From assembly GCF_034347385.1 (NCBI RefSeq), contig NZ_CP133777.1:2294001-2358000 (forward strand): a stretch of 64,000 nt of DNA, given 5' to 3'. Position numbers and translations under genes: made by a program. Source of the stretch: Actimicrobium sp. CCC2.4. GTDB taxonomy: Bacteria; Pseudomonadota; Gammaproteobacteria; Burkholderiales; Burkholderiaceae_D. The notes beneath the pieces were generated by a model, which saw only the letters and a list, made by a program, of their open reading frames with translations, did not search any database and was not told the DNA's origin. Numbering within the stretch: the stretch's first letter is position 1; each line of letters starts with the position of its first letter. This document shows, piece by piece, positions 18,219-27,051 of this stretch.

Positions 18219-19286
18219 ATGGCTTTGCTGGAATTGCAGGACGTGACTTACGCCTATGGCGCGCAAAAAGTGGTCGAAGAATTGTCCTTGCGACTTGCCC
18301 CCGGTGCGATCGGTTGTCTGCTCGGTCCATCCGGTTGCGGCAAGACGACCGTGCTGCGTTGCATCGCCGGATTCGAGACGGTCAGTGGCGGCACAATCCG
18401 CGTAGCCGGCGAAGTCCTCAGCGGTCCCGCTTCGCACGTGCCTGCCGAGCAGCGCCGTATCGGCATGGTGTTCCAGGATTACGCGCTATTTCCGCATCTG
18501 ACCGTGGCGGCCAATATCGGGTTCGGCTTACGTGGTCTTTCTGCTTCCGCGCGACAGGCGCGGGTGCTGTCGCTGCTAGGCACCGTCGGATTGGCCGGCC
18601 AGGACAATAAATTCCCGCATGAATTGTCAGGTGGTCAGCAACAACGGGTCGCGCTGGCGCGAGCGCTGGCACCGCGTCCGCGACTGCTGCTGCTCGACGA
18701 GCCATTCTCTAACCTAGACGTGGAATTGCGTGAGCGGCTGGCGCTGGAAGTACGCAGTATCCTTGCCGCCGAGGGCACCACTGCCATCCTGGTCACGCAC
18801 GACCAGCACGAGGCATTCACCATCGCCGACGAGATCGGCATCATGCACGAAGGCCGTATCCAGCAATGGGATACGCCGTACAACCTTTACCACCAGCCGG
18901 CTAACCGCTTTGTCGCTGATTTCGTGGGGCAGGGCGTGTTCTTGCCGGGCGAGGTCATCAGCGCCAGCCGGATCGAGATCGAGTTGGGTATTCTGTCAAG
19001 CGAGATGCTGGCAGGCGGTAATGCTGACGCTATCGCGCGCAAGGTAGGCAAGCGCGTCACGGTGCTGCTGCGTCCCGATGATGTCGTGCATGACGATGCC
19101 AGCCTGCTGCAGGCAGAAGTACTGGCCAAGGCATTTCGCGGCGCTGAATTTCTCTACACCCTCCGGCTTGCCAGTGGTGCGCAGGTGCTCTCGCTGGTGC
19201 CCAGCCACCACGATCACGCCATTGGCGAGCGCATCGGTATCCGGCTTGATGTTGATCACGTGGTGGTGTTCCGGGCAGAGCAATAA
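18219..19286 (+). CDS. fbpC: Ferric-iron ABC transporter ATPase (FbpC type)
   Basis: Cytoplasmic ATPase of 355 residues. Motifs: Walker A GPSGCGKTT, Q loop VFQDYALFPHLTV, signature LSGGQQQRVALARAL, Walker B LLLLDEPFSNLD and H loop VTHDQHEA. The C-terminal ~120 residues form a TOBE-like regulatory domain (VTVLLRPDDVV). Length and the D-loop sequence match the iron/spermidine/sulfate branch; the link to iron rests on the divergent FbpB gene and the nearby FbpA gene. The gene is convergent with the DNA ligase gene, only 15 bases apart. Confidence 0.92.
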   Translation: MALLELQDVTYAYGAQKVVEELSLRLAPGAIGCLLGPSGCGKTTVLRCIAGFETVSGGTIRVAGEVLSGPASHVPAEQRRIGMVFQDYALFPHLTVAANIGFGLRGLSASARQARVLSLLGTVGLAGQDNKFPHELSGGQQQRVALARALAPRPRLLLLDEPFSNLDVELRERLALEVRSILAAEGTTAILVTHDQHEAFTIADEIGIMHEGRIQQWDTPYNLYHQPANRFVADFVGQGVFLPGEVISASRIEIELGILSSEMLAGGNADAIARKVGKRVTVLLRPDDVVHDDASLLQAEVLAKAFRGAEFLYTLRLASGAQVLSLVPSHHDHAIGERIGIRLDVDHVVVFRAEQ

Positions 19287-19301
19287 GCGCTGCCACTGCC
19301 G

Positions 19302-20921
19302 TCAGCCCAGCAAGCCGATCAGCGTCTGCAAGGTATCGGCCTCGTCGACCGGCTTGTCATCGCGTATCCGCAGCAACCTCGGAAAACGCACCGCGATACC
19401 GGATTTGTGGCGCGGTGAACGGGCAATACCTTCGAAGCCGATCTCGAAGACCATCGTCGGCGTGACGCTGCGTACCGGGCCGAATTTCTCGATGGTGGTC
19501 TTGCGGATGCGGGCATCGATCAATGCAATCTCGGCATCGGTCAGGCCTGAATACGCTTTTGCAAACGGCACCAGCGTGCGGCTGCCATCGTCTGCCACAT
19601 CCCACACCGCAAAGGTGTAATCGGTGTAGAGCGACGCGCGCCGGCCGTGCCCGCTTTGTGCGTAGATCAGGACTGCATCGACGCTGTAGGGATCGACTTT
19701 CCATTTCCACCAGATACCGACCTCCCTGGTCCGGCCGACGCCATACTGCGCGTTGACTGCCTTGAGCATCATCCCCTCGACGGCGCGTGCACGCGATTGC
19801 GTGCGTATCGCAGCCAATGCTTCCCAGCCGGCAGCGACGATCAGCGGCGACAATTTCAGCTGGTCCGAACCGGCGCCGGCGACGACCTGCTCAAGCAAGG
19901 TGCGGCGCACCGATTGCGGCTGCTGGCGCAGGTCGATGCCGTCATGTTCGAGCACGTCATAGGCGATCAGCACCGCCGGCAATTCCGCCAGCAATTTGGG
20001 ACTGAGCGTCTTGCGGCCGATGCGCTTTTGCAGTTCGGAGAAGGAGGCATGGGTGTCGCTGCCCCAGATCAGGATTTCGCCATCGATGACGGTGCCGTCG
20101 GGCAGGGCGATGGCGGCGATTTCCGGGAAGCCTTCGCTGATCAATTCTTCGCCGCGCGACCAGAGCCAGCTCTGGCCATCGCGGCGTACCAGCTGTGCGC
20201 GGATGCCATCGTATTTCCATTCGACTTGCCAGCCGGTGATCGGACCAAGCGTCACCGGTTCGGCCTGCAGCGGATGCGCCAGGAAAAACGGGAACGGCTG
20301 GCCGCCGCGCAGTGCCTGTTCCTGATCCGAGGTCGGCGCCACCAATGCGAGAAAGCGCGCGGCGTCAGGCCGCTGGCGGGCGTCGGTCCAGCCCATCAGC
20401 CGTTGCGCGATCAGCTTGCTGTCGAGCGCGGCCACTCCGGCCAGCGCGCGCGTGACCAGCAACTTCGACACGCCGACCCGGAAACCGCCACCGATCAGTT
20501 TGACCAGCAGGAAGCGTTCGCGCGGGGTCAGTTCATCCCAGTACGCCAGCATCGCGCTGCGGATCGTCTCCGGTGCCGCACCGCGCAATGGCGTGATGCG
20601 TTCGGCCATCCATTGGGCGAGGCCAAGATCGCTGCGGCGCTGCGGTGCCGGCAGGATGTGGGCGATGGTCTCAGCCAGATCGCCGACGGCGTGATAGCAC
20701 TCGTCGAACAGCCAGTCATCGAGGCCGGCCGCTTCGGTCGCATAGTGCCGTAACAGCTTGGTCGGCACCGCCTGGCGCGGCTTGCCACCGGCCAGGAAGT
20801 AGACGGCCCAGGCCGCGTTCTCCGGCGCGGCTACCTGGAAATATGCGACCAGTTCCGCCAGCTTGCGGTTTGTCGAGGTGGTCGCATCGAGGGCGTCGTA
20901 CAGCTTGGCAAATTCACGCAT
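19302..20921 (-). CDS. ATP-dependent DNA ligase (exonuclease-associated type)
   Basis: A 539-residue ATP-dependent ligase, additional to the essential NAD-dependent LigA expected elsewhere. An N-terminal DNA-binding domain (about 1-200) precedes the nucleotidyltransferase domain with the adenylated lysine in VEWKYDGIRAQL (Lys236), the EGMMLK motif, and a C-terminal OB domain with the final lysine motif WWKWKVDP near its start. This is the ligase usually encoded beside a beta-CASP exonuclease. The start is the ATG at 20921, overlapping the exonuclease 3' end by eight bases; an upstream in-frame start would overlap further. Likely role: a specialised repair or end-processing pathway. Confidence 0.93.
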   Translation of the reverse strand: MREFAKLYDALDATTSTNRKLAELVAYFQVAAPENAAWAVYFLAGGKPRQAVPTKLLRHYATEAAGLDDWLFDECYHAVGDLAETIAHILPAPQRRSDLGLAQWMAERITPLRGAAPETIRSAMLAYWDELTPRERFLLVKLIGGGFRVGVSKLLVTRALAGVAALDSKLIAQRLMGWTDARQRPDAARFLALVAPTSDQEQALRGGQPFPFFLAHPLQAEPVTLGPITGWQVEWKYDGIRAQLVRRDGQSWLWSRGEELISEGFPEIAAIALPDGTVIDGEILIWGSDTHASFSELQKRIGRKTLSPKLLAELPAVLIAYDVLEHDGIDLRQQPQSVRRTLLEQVVAGAGSDQLKLSPLIVAAGWEALAAIRTQSRARAVEGMMLKAVNAQYGVGRTREVGIWWKWKVDPYSVDAVLIYAQSGHGRRASLYTDYTFAVWDVADDGSRTLVPFAKAYSGLTDAEIALIDARIRKTTIEKFGPVRSVTPTMVFEIGFEGIARSPRHKSGIAVRFPRLLRIRDDKPVDEADTLQTLIGLLG

Positions 20922-21936
20922 GGCCCACCGCCGGTTCCGGTTTGGCATCGTCTTCCTCGATGCCGTATTCGGTCTGGAAGGCACCGGCTTGCAAGCCGTT
21001 TTGCTGCAGCCAGCGCACCATCACGGCAACCTGTCCGTGCGTGACGATGACGCGCTGCGCACCGGTCTCCTTGATCGCCTGCATTAGACCGGGCCAGTCG
21101 GCATGGTCCGACAAGACGAAGCCGCGATCGACCGCGCGCCGTCGTCGTGCGCCGCGCAACAGCATCCAGCCGCTGGCAAAGGCATCGCTATAGTCGCCAA
21201 AGCGCTTCAGCCAGGGCGAGCCTGCGGTCGCCGGCGGGGCCAGTACCAATGCGCGTTTCAGGTCGGATTTATCGGCAACTTCGGTCACCAGCAGCGAGTC
21301 GGGCAGGGCGACGCCGGCTTCGCGGTAGACACGGTTTAGCGGTTCGGCGGCGCTATGACAAATGATCGGTCCGATGCCCGGATCGACGCCACTGAGCAGG
21401 CGCTGCGCCTTGCCGAATGAGTAGCAGAACAGCACGCTGGCGCGGCCATCGGCGGCGTTGTCGCGCCACCAGTGGTTGATCTCGTCAAAGATCTCCTGCT
21501 GCGCCTGCCAGCGATAGATCGGCAGGCCGAATGTCGATTCGGTAATGAAGGTGTCGCAACGAACCGGTTCGAAGGCCGCGCAGGTGGCATCGGCCTCGAC
21601 CTTGTAATCGCCCGAGGCAACCCAGACTTCGCCGCGGTATTCGAGCCGCACTTGCGCCGAGCCGAGCACATGGCCGGCCGGATGCAGCGAAATTGTCACG
21701 CCGTTGTGCAGCAGTGTTTCGCCATACGCCAGCGTCTGCAGATTGATTTTGCCGAGCCGGCTGTGCAGGATGCCGGCACCAGCTGCCGTCGCCAGATAGT
21801 GGCCATGCCCGGTGCGTGAATGGTCGGCATGGCCATGCGTGATGACGGCGCGATCGACCGCGCGCCACGGGTCGATATAGAACTGCCCCGGCACGCAATA
21901 CAGGCCCTCGGGACGGGCAACGATCAGGTCAGCCAT
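20914..21936 (-). CDS. Ligase-associated beta-CASP DNA exonuclease
   Basis: A 340-residue metallo-beta-lactamase/beta-CASP nuclease, the usual partner of the ATP-dependent ligase. The metal-binding motif THGHADHSRTGHG is intact, further histidines lie in HPAGHVLGSAQV, the Asp in ASGDYKVE and the late HADW (LSDHADWPGL) are in place. The sequence resembles the mRNA 3'-end processing factor family (Ysh1-like) but the bacterial members act on DNA ends. It overlaps the ligase by eight bases, which strongly implies joint function. A Lhr-type helicase and a metallophosphoesterase that often complete this cluster are not adjacent. Confidence 0.92.
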   Translation of the reverse strand: MADLIVARPEGLYCVPGQFYIDPWRAVDRAVITHGHADHSRTGHGHYLATAAGAGILHSRLGKINLQTLAYGETLLHNGVTISLHPAGHVLGSAQVRLEYRGEVWVASGDYKVEADATCAAFEPVRCDTFITESTFGLPIYRWQAQQEIFDEINHWWRDNAADGRASVLFCYSFGKAQRLLSGVDPGIGPIICHSAAEPLNRVYREAGVALPDSLLVTEVADKSDLKRALVLAPPATAGSPWLKRFGDYSDAFASGWMLLRGARRRRAVDRGFVLSDHADWPGLMQAIKETGAQRVIVTHGQVAVMVRWLQQNGLQAGAFQTEYGIEEDDAKPEPAVGHA

Positions 21937-21995
21937 GAAGAATTGTCAGGTACGAAAGGCGCTAGTCTCGCGCAGATCGGCAAAGCCTGCCGGCG

Positions 21996-22880
21996 TCAAG
22001 GTATTTGCAGCTTCAGCCACCGCACGGCGCGACCGCCGAACAGGTTGACGCCCAGACCACCCAGCACCATTGCGCCGGCGACGATCTTCCACCACTGCAT
22101 CGGTTCGCCCAGCAGGATGGTCGCGCTGAGCATGCCGGTGACCGGCACCAGCAAGGCAAACGGGGCGATCGTCGAGGTCGGATATTTGCGCATCAGGATC
22201 GACCAGATGGCGAAGCCGAGCAGCGTGTTCGGATACGACTGGAATAGGATGGCGCCGGCCGAGGTCCAGTTCAACTGGTTAGCCGCCTTGACCCAGGCAT
22301 CGAACCCTTCGATCAGCAGCGAAGCGACGACCAGTGGTGGTACCGCCAGCAGCGAGGCCCAGACCACCAGTTCAATGGCATTGACCTTGCCCATCTGCTT
22401 TGAAAAAATGTTCGCCGTAGCCCACGATATTCCGGCGGCAATCACCATCAAGAAACCGATCACGGTCGGTTTCGCATCGAGCTGCGATGCCACCAGGACC
22501 ATGCCGGCCAGCGCAATCAGGGCACCGGCGATTTGCGGCAAGTGCGGTCGCTCGCCGAGCAGCAGGACCGCCAGACCGATCGTGAAAAAGACTTGCAGCT
22601 GGATGACCAGCGACGCCAGTCCCGGCGGGAAACCCAGCTCGATCCCCGAGTACAGCAAGGTGAACTGAAGCGCGAACTGGAACAGCGCGAAGCCCGCCAG
22701 CAAACGAAACGGCAGTGCCGGTCGTTTGACAAAAAACACCAGCGGCAGTGCCGCGAACAGAAAACGCAGCGTCGTGAACAGAATGGGCGGCAAGCCTTGC
22801 AGGCCGAGCTTGATGACGACGAAGTTCGATCCCCAGATGATGACGACGGCAAGGGCAAGCAGGATATCGGTGGGTTGCAT
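21996..22880 (-). CDS. EamA-family (DMT) transporter
   Basis: A 294-residue inner-membrane protein with ten hydrophobic segments in two EamA repeats. The N-terminal repeat begins DILLALAVVIIWGSNFVVIKLGL, and the second contains the segment WASLLAVPPLVVASLLI; the end is a short basic tail after LGGLGVNLFGG. This family includes amino acid and metabolite exporters (e.g. RhaT/YdcO-like relatives), but the substrate is unknown. It lies upstream of the exonuclease-ligase pair on the same strand, 60 bases away, and is not obviously connected with it. Confidence 0.88.
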   Translation of the reverse strand: MQPTDILLALAVVIIWGSNFVVIKLGLQGLPPILFTTLRFLFAALPLVFFVKRPALPFRLLAGFALFQFALQFTLLYSGIELGFPPGLASLVIQLQVFFTIGLAVLLLGERPHLPQIAGALIALAGMVLVASQLDAKPTVIGFLMVIAAGISWATANIFSKQMGKVNAIELVVWASLLAVPPLVVASLLIEGFDAWVKAANQLNWTSAGAILFQSYPNTLLGFAIWSILMRKYPTSTIAPFALLVPVTGMLSATILLGEPMQWWKIVAGAMVLGGLGVNLFGGRAVRWLKLQIP

Positions 22881-23113
22881 GACGGTAGCCGTGTGATTGA
22901 AGGATAGATTGTACGGTGTGCCAACGGACCGCCCTGAAAAGCGTCACCGGCGACATCGGCACTTTTGGCTTGTTGCGCAACGGAAATGAAACACTCGCTG
23001 CAGATTGCCGTGCAGTATCGACAATCCTGAGCGGATACGGCATCATCAAATCCCGGCAGGAGTCGCCTCGCGCGGCCGTGCCCTCCATTGAACCGCTACC
23101 GGTGACTGCGTCC

Positions 23114-24661
23114 ATGACCGCTGTTTATCCTGCTATTGCCCGTATCGACACGACCCGGGTTCGTGAAGACCTATTGCAAAAGATCGCCAGTAACCCTAGC
23201 TTGCCGGCACTCGGAAGCTCCATTTCGCAAGTCGTCCAGCTGGCGTCTTCCGGCGATGAAGCGGTGCGTAACCTGGCCCATTTCGTGTTGTCCGATGCGG
23301 GGCTGACCCAGAAGATACTGCGCCTTGCCAATACGGTCGGGTATCGCGCCGCGGCCGGCGGGCAGGTGACGACGATCTCGCGGGCGATTTTTATGCTCGG
23401 CTTCGATGCCGTCAAAACCAGTGCGCTGGCGATGCTGCTGGTCGAAGGCATGTCCGGCAAACATGCACAGGATGTGCGTGCCGAACTGGCGCAGGCCCTG
23501 TGCGCCAGCATCGTCGGCCGCGAATTGGCGCGACGCAGTCATTTCAAGGATTCCGAAGAAGCCGCCGTTGCCGCCCTGTTCAAGAACATGGGCCGCTTGC
23601 TGGTGGCGTCGCACGACCACGCGTTGTACAAGGAGATCCTTGTGCTGATGGGTGCCGATAAGCTGTCGGCGGGTCGGGCATCGATGGCCTGCATGGGGTG
23701 CAGTTTTGAAGCGCTGGCCGAAGTCGTGCTGCACGATTGGCAGATACCGGACAGCATCGTCAAGGCGCTGGCACCGTTACCATCCGGTCCGGTGAAAGTC
23801 GCAAAAAGCCGGCCTGAATGGTTGCAACAAGTGGCTGCGTTCAGCACTAGCGCTGCGTCGTTGATTTTCCAGCAGCGTGATCCGGCCGGCGACACGGCCA
23901 GTCGCCTGTTGCTGGAACAGTTCGGCCCGGCGCTGGGACTGGATCAGGCCGCGATGGTGGCGTTGTACAAAACGGTCACAGAGCAGAGCCACGCACTGAT
24001 CGACGCGAATGTCTGCACGCCAGTACCCGCAGCGCGACCTGCCGCCGTGCTGTCAGACTCGATACTGCCGGCCGACATCATGATGCACGCCGGGCCGGAA
24101 CTGGAGATGTCCGCCGAGACCTGTCACCCCAGCGGAAAGCCGCACAATTCACGGGACTTGTTGCTCGCTGGCGTGAAAGATGTGACCGAAATGATGGCGT
24201 CGGGCCGCTGCAAGGTTAATGATCTGATGCTGCTGGTGCTGGAGACGCTGCACCACAGTCTGGGTTTCCGTTTCGCGACCATCTGCGTGCGCGACCCGCG
24301 CAGCGGTCAATACCGCGCGCGTTTATCGCTGGGAAATTTGCCGGTGTCGGCCCGGTCCGACTTCCTGTTTTCACTCAGTGATGGCCGTGATCTGTTTGGT
24401 CTGGCACTGGCTAATGATGCTGATTTACTGATTTCCGATGCCAGCGCAGCCAACATTGCCGCTCTTATTCCTGCCTGGCATCGCAGTTTGTTGCCGGATG
24501 CCCGCAGCTTCATTGTCTTGCCCTTGCTGATCACGGGAAAGTCATTCGGCCTGGTCTATGCCGACCGGATCCATGTTGCGCCGGAGGGGGTTCCTCCGGA
24601 CGAAACTGCGTTGATCAAGATGCTCAAGGGACAGGTCATCACCGCATTGACGCCGCACTGA
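23114..24661 (+). CDS. HDOD-domain signalling protein with C-terminal GAF-like region
   Basis: A 515-residue protein. The HDOD domain occupies about residues 15-230 (NPSLPALGSSISQVVQLASS, then LSDAGLTQKILRLANTVGY and ISRAIFMLGFDAVKTSA); HDOD is a non-catalytic relative of HD hydrolases common in signalling proteins. The C-terminal ~160 residues look like a GAF domain, including LVLETLHHSLGF and the final VYADR. The start is uncertain: ATG 23114 gives MTAVYPAIARIDTTRVR, but the frame is open a further 66 codons from a GTG at 22916. Convergent with the Ser/Thr kinase gene, 19 bases apart. Confidence 0.82.
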   Translation: MTAVYPAIARIDTTRVREDLLQKIASNPSLPALGSSISQVVQLASSGDEAVRNLAHFVLSDAGLTQKILRLANTVGYRAAAGGQVTTISRAIFMLGFDAVKTSALAMLLVEGMSGKHAQDVRAELAQALCASIVGRELARRSHFKDSEEAAVAALFKNMGRLLVASHDHALYKEILVLMGADKLSAGRASMACMGCSFEALAEVVLHDWQIPDSIVKALAPLPSGPVKVAKSRPEWLQQVAAFSTSAASLIFQQRDPAGDTASRLLLEQFGPALGLDQAAMVALYKTVTEQSHALIDANVCTPVPAARPAAVLSDSILPADIMMHAGPELEMSAETCHPSGKPHNSRDLLLAGVKDVTEMMASGRCKVNDLMLLVLETLHHSLGFRFATICVRDPRSGQYRARLSLGNLPVSARSDFLFSLSDGRDLFGLALANDADLLISDASAANIAALIPAWHRSLLPDARSFIVLPLLITGKSFGLVYADRIHVAPEGVPPDETALIKMLKGQVITALTPH

Positions 24662-24680
24662 GCCGGGTCGGCCAGTGAGC

Positions 24681-25697
24681 TTAGCGCAATAGCAGCACTG
24701 CTACCGCGCCGGTCAGCGCCGCGCAGGACGCCAGCAGCGCGCTTTGCAGTAGTCGCGTGCGCCGGTGGGTCGTGCCATCGCCCGACTCGCTCAGCCCCAT
24801 GCGTAGTCGTCGCCGCGTGCGTTTGCCATAGACCAGGTAGCGCTTGAGATCGCGGGCCAGTTCGCCGGCATCCTGATAGCGCTTGTCTGCCTGCTTGTGC
24901 ATGGCCTTCATGGCGATGCGCGACAATGTTCTCGGTATTGACGTATTGAGCGCGTGCGGCCGGGCTGGCGTGGCGCTGGCAATGAGCTGCAACAGCGCGG
25001 CAGTCTCGACGGCCTGAAAAGGTGTCTGTCCGGTCAGCATCTGGTACATGACGACACCCAGCGAATACAGATCGGTGCGGTGGTCGACCTGCTGACCGCT
25101 GGCCTGTTCGGGCGACATGTAATTCGGCGTGCCGAGCAGATTGTGGCAAAACAGTGTCTCGGGATTGTCGCTGGAACCAGCCCGGTCCGGTACCCGTGCA
25201 ATACCAAAATCGACCAGTTTGGGCTGATGATCGCCGACCAGAAAAATGTTGGCTGGCTTGATGTCCCTATGCACGACATCGTGGTGATGGGCGTGGTCGA
25301 GGGCATCAGCCAGTTTCCAGCAGATGGTGGCAATCGCGTCGAATTCGAAGCGGTGGCCGGCTGCCAGCAGGGTGCTCAGCGCGCTGCCCTTCAGATACTC
25401 CATGGCGATGTAGGTATCCGGACCCTCGCTGGAGGCTTCGAAGATGGTCACGATGTGCGGATGCGACAGCCTGCCCGTGGCACGCGCTTCATTGATCAGC
25501 TGGCTTTCCTGTCTGCGGCGGCCGGGCGAGGCCGGTGCGTGATGGAGTGCCTTGATCGCCACGGCACGATCGATGACCGGATCATGACCGAGATACACGG
25601 TGCTCAGTGTTCCGCGCCCCAGTTCACGGGTGAGGTGGTAGCGGCCGATCCGGTGACGGGATGGCATTGGCGGGCGCGCGGTATCGGACAGGCTCAT
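24681..25697 (-). CDS. Hanks-type Ser/Thr protein kinase, C-terminally anchored
   Basis: A 338-residue eukaryotic-like kinase. Glycine-rich loop GRGTLSTV (27-34), ATP-binding Lys49 in AIKAL, catalytic HRDIKPANI (His143, Asp145), metal-binding DFG (163-165), activation segment around LLGTPNYMSPEQ, and DLYSLGVVMYQMLTG. These are all intact, so an active kinase is predicted. After a basic stretch (about 295-315), the final ~20 residues (LLQSALLASCAALTGAVAV) form one membrane helix, so the kinase faces the cytoplasm with a tail anchor and no sensor domain. No phosphatase or FHA gene is adjacent; the neighbour is an HDOD-GAF gene read toward it. Confidence 0.93.
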   Translation of the reverse strand: MSLSDTARPPMPSRHRIGRYHLTRELGRGTLSTVYLGHDPVIDRAVAIKALHHAPASPGRRRQESQLINEARATGRLSHPHIVTIFEASSEGPDTYIAMEYLKGSALSTLLAAGHRFEFDAIATICWKLADALDHAHHHDVVHRDIKPANIFLVGDHQPKLVDFGIARVPDRAGSSDNPETLFCHNLLGTPNYMSPEQASGQQVDHRTDLYSLGVVMYQMLTGQTPFQAVETAALLQLIASATPARPHALNTSIPRTLSRIAMKAMHKQADKRYQDAGELARDLKRYLVYGKRTRRRLRMGLSESGDGTTHRRTRLLQSALLASCAALTGAVAVLLLR

Positions 25698-25724
25698 GGC
25701 GGGGCATTGCAGAGTAGACGTAAC

Positions 25725-26927
25725 TTACGCTACCTGTGCAGGCGGGCCGCCGTCAATCTGCTTGTCCGGTTCAGAGCCATTTGTTGTACGGAACGGATTA
25801 CGTTCGTGCAGTTCGTCCATGTAGGACTCGATACCGCCGGTTTCGCGTTCCAGAAAGCGTTCGATGGCGTCCGAAAACGAGGGATGCGCCAGCCAGTGCG
25901 CCGACCAGGTTTTTTGCGGCAGGAAGCCACGCGCCATCTTGTGCTCGCCTTGCGCTCCGCCTTCGAAACAGGCCAGTCCGTTGGCGATGCAGTATTCCAG
26001 CGGCTGGTAATACGCGGTCTCGAAATGCAGGCAGGGCACGTCGGCAATGGCCCCCCAGTAGCGGCCGTACAGCGTATGGCCATCGTGGATGACCAGCGAT
26101 GCCGCGATCGGTACGCCGGCGCGTTGGGCGATGATCAGCAGGATGTTGTGTCCCATCGTTGCCCCGATGCGCAGGAAGAAGTCGAGGCACAGATACGGCG
26201 TCGAATGATGCTCGACATAGGTCTGCGCGTAGCAGCGATTGAAAAACTCCCAGTCGGCGGCCGTGGCATCGTTGCCGGCCACCTGGCGAAAAATAATGCC
26301 ATGCTCGGCGACCTTGCGGCGCTCGGCGCGGATGTTCTTGCGCTTCTTGCGCTCCAGCGTGTCGAGGAAGGCATCAAAGCTGGCATAGCCCGGATTGAGC
26401 CAATGAAACTGCACACCTGCCCGCAACATGAAACCGGCTTCCTTGAGCTGGCTTGCCTGTGCCTCGGGCGGATACAGCACATGGGTTGACGAGACCTGAC
26501 TGTTGACTTGTATCGCACATAAAGCCTCGACCAGCGCCGCTCGCGCACCGTCATCGCGCGCCAGCAGGCGGCCGCCGGTGACCGGCGTGAAAGGGATCGA
26601 TGACAGCAGTTTCGGATAATAGTCGAGCCCATGGCGCTGGTAGGCATCGGCCCAGGCCCAGTCGAACACGTATTCGCCGTAGGAATGCATCTTCGCGTAG
26701 AGCGGCATTGCGGCAACCAGTACCGGCAGCGCGTCCGTGTCATCCCATAGCGTCAGGAATTGTGGCTGCCAGCCGGAGTCGATCGAGGCGCAGCCGGTCT
26801 CATGCAAGGCGTCGAGAAATGCATACGACAGGAACGGGTTGGCATCGCCCTGTAGTGCCAGCAAGCCATCCCATGCAGGCTGGCCGACGGTACTCAGGGA
26901 AGAGATGATTTGCGTGCGATAATTCAC
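25725..26927 (-). CDS. GNAT-fold protein of the FemAB-like/DUF482 family
   Basis: A 400-residue protein matching the COG3146-type family of predicted N-acyltransferases (often misnamed 'peptidogalycan biosynthesis' proteins). Characteristic blocks include SYAFLDALHETGCA near the N-terminus, ERKKRKNIRAERRKV in the middle, DGHTLYGRYWGA, and CFEGGAQGEHKMARGF near the C-terminus. Two GNAT folds are typical. No signal peptide or membrane segment is visible. The substrate is unknown. The gene is upstream of and codirectional with the Ser/Thr kinase (27-base gap), and divergent from nadE. Confidence 0.85.
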   Translation of the reverse strand: MNYRTQIISSLSTVGQPAWDGLLALQGDANPFLSYAFLDALHETGCASIDSGWQPQFLTLWDDTDALPVLVAAMPLYAKMHSYGEYVFDWAWADAYQRHGLDYYPKLLSSIPFTPVTGGRLLARDDGARAALVEALCAIQVNSQVSSTHVLYPPEAQASQLKEAGFMLRAGVQFHWLNPGYASFDAFLDTLERKKRKNIRAERRKVAEHGIIFRQVAGNDATAADWEFFNRCYAQTYVEHHSTPYLCLDFFLRIGATMGHNILLIIAQRAGVPIAASLVIHDGHTLYGRYWGAIADVPCLHFETAYYQPLEYCIANGLACFEGGAQGEHKMARGFLPQKTWSAHWLAHPSFSDAIERFLERETGGIESYMDELHERNPFRTTNGSEPDKQIDGGPPAQVA

Positions 26928-27051
26928 GGGTTCCCCTATGTGATCTTTGTTTCAAATGAATGTAGCCAGCTGATCCGGATGTCACAATCAGCGATCCCCT
27001 AGTGATCACGTTGCCTATCCGCTTGAATTTTTTGCCAGAAGAATCGACCTC

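Noticed and set aside
22916-23113. N-terminal extension of the HDOD protein from a GTG
   Set aside because: No similarity and no ribosome binding site; the start at 23114 was preferred, though not with certainty.
24954-26489. Long plus-strand open frame (511 codons)
   Set aside because: It is antisense to the Ser/Thr kinase and GNAT-like genes, which have complete family motifs. High GC makes such shadow frames common.
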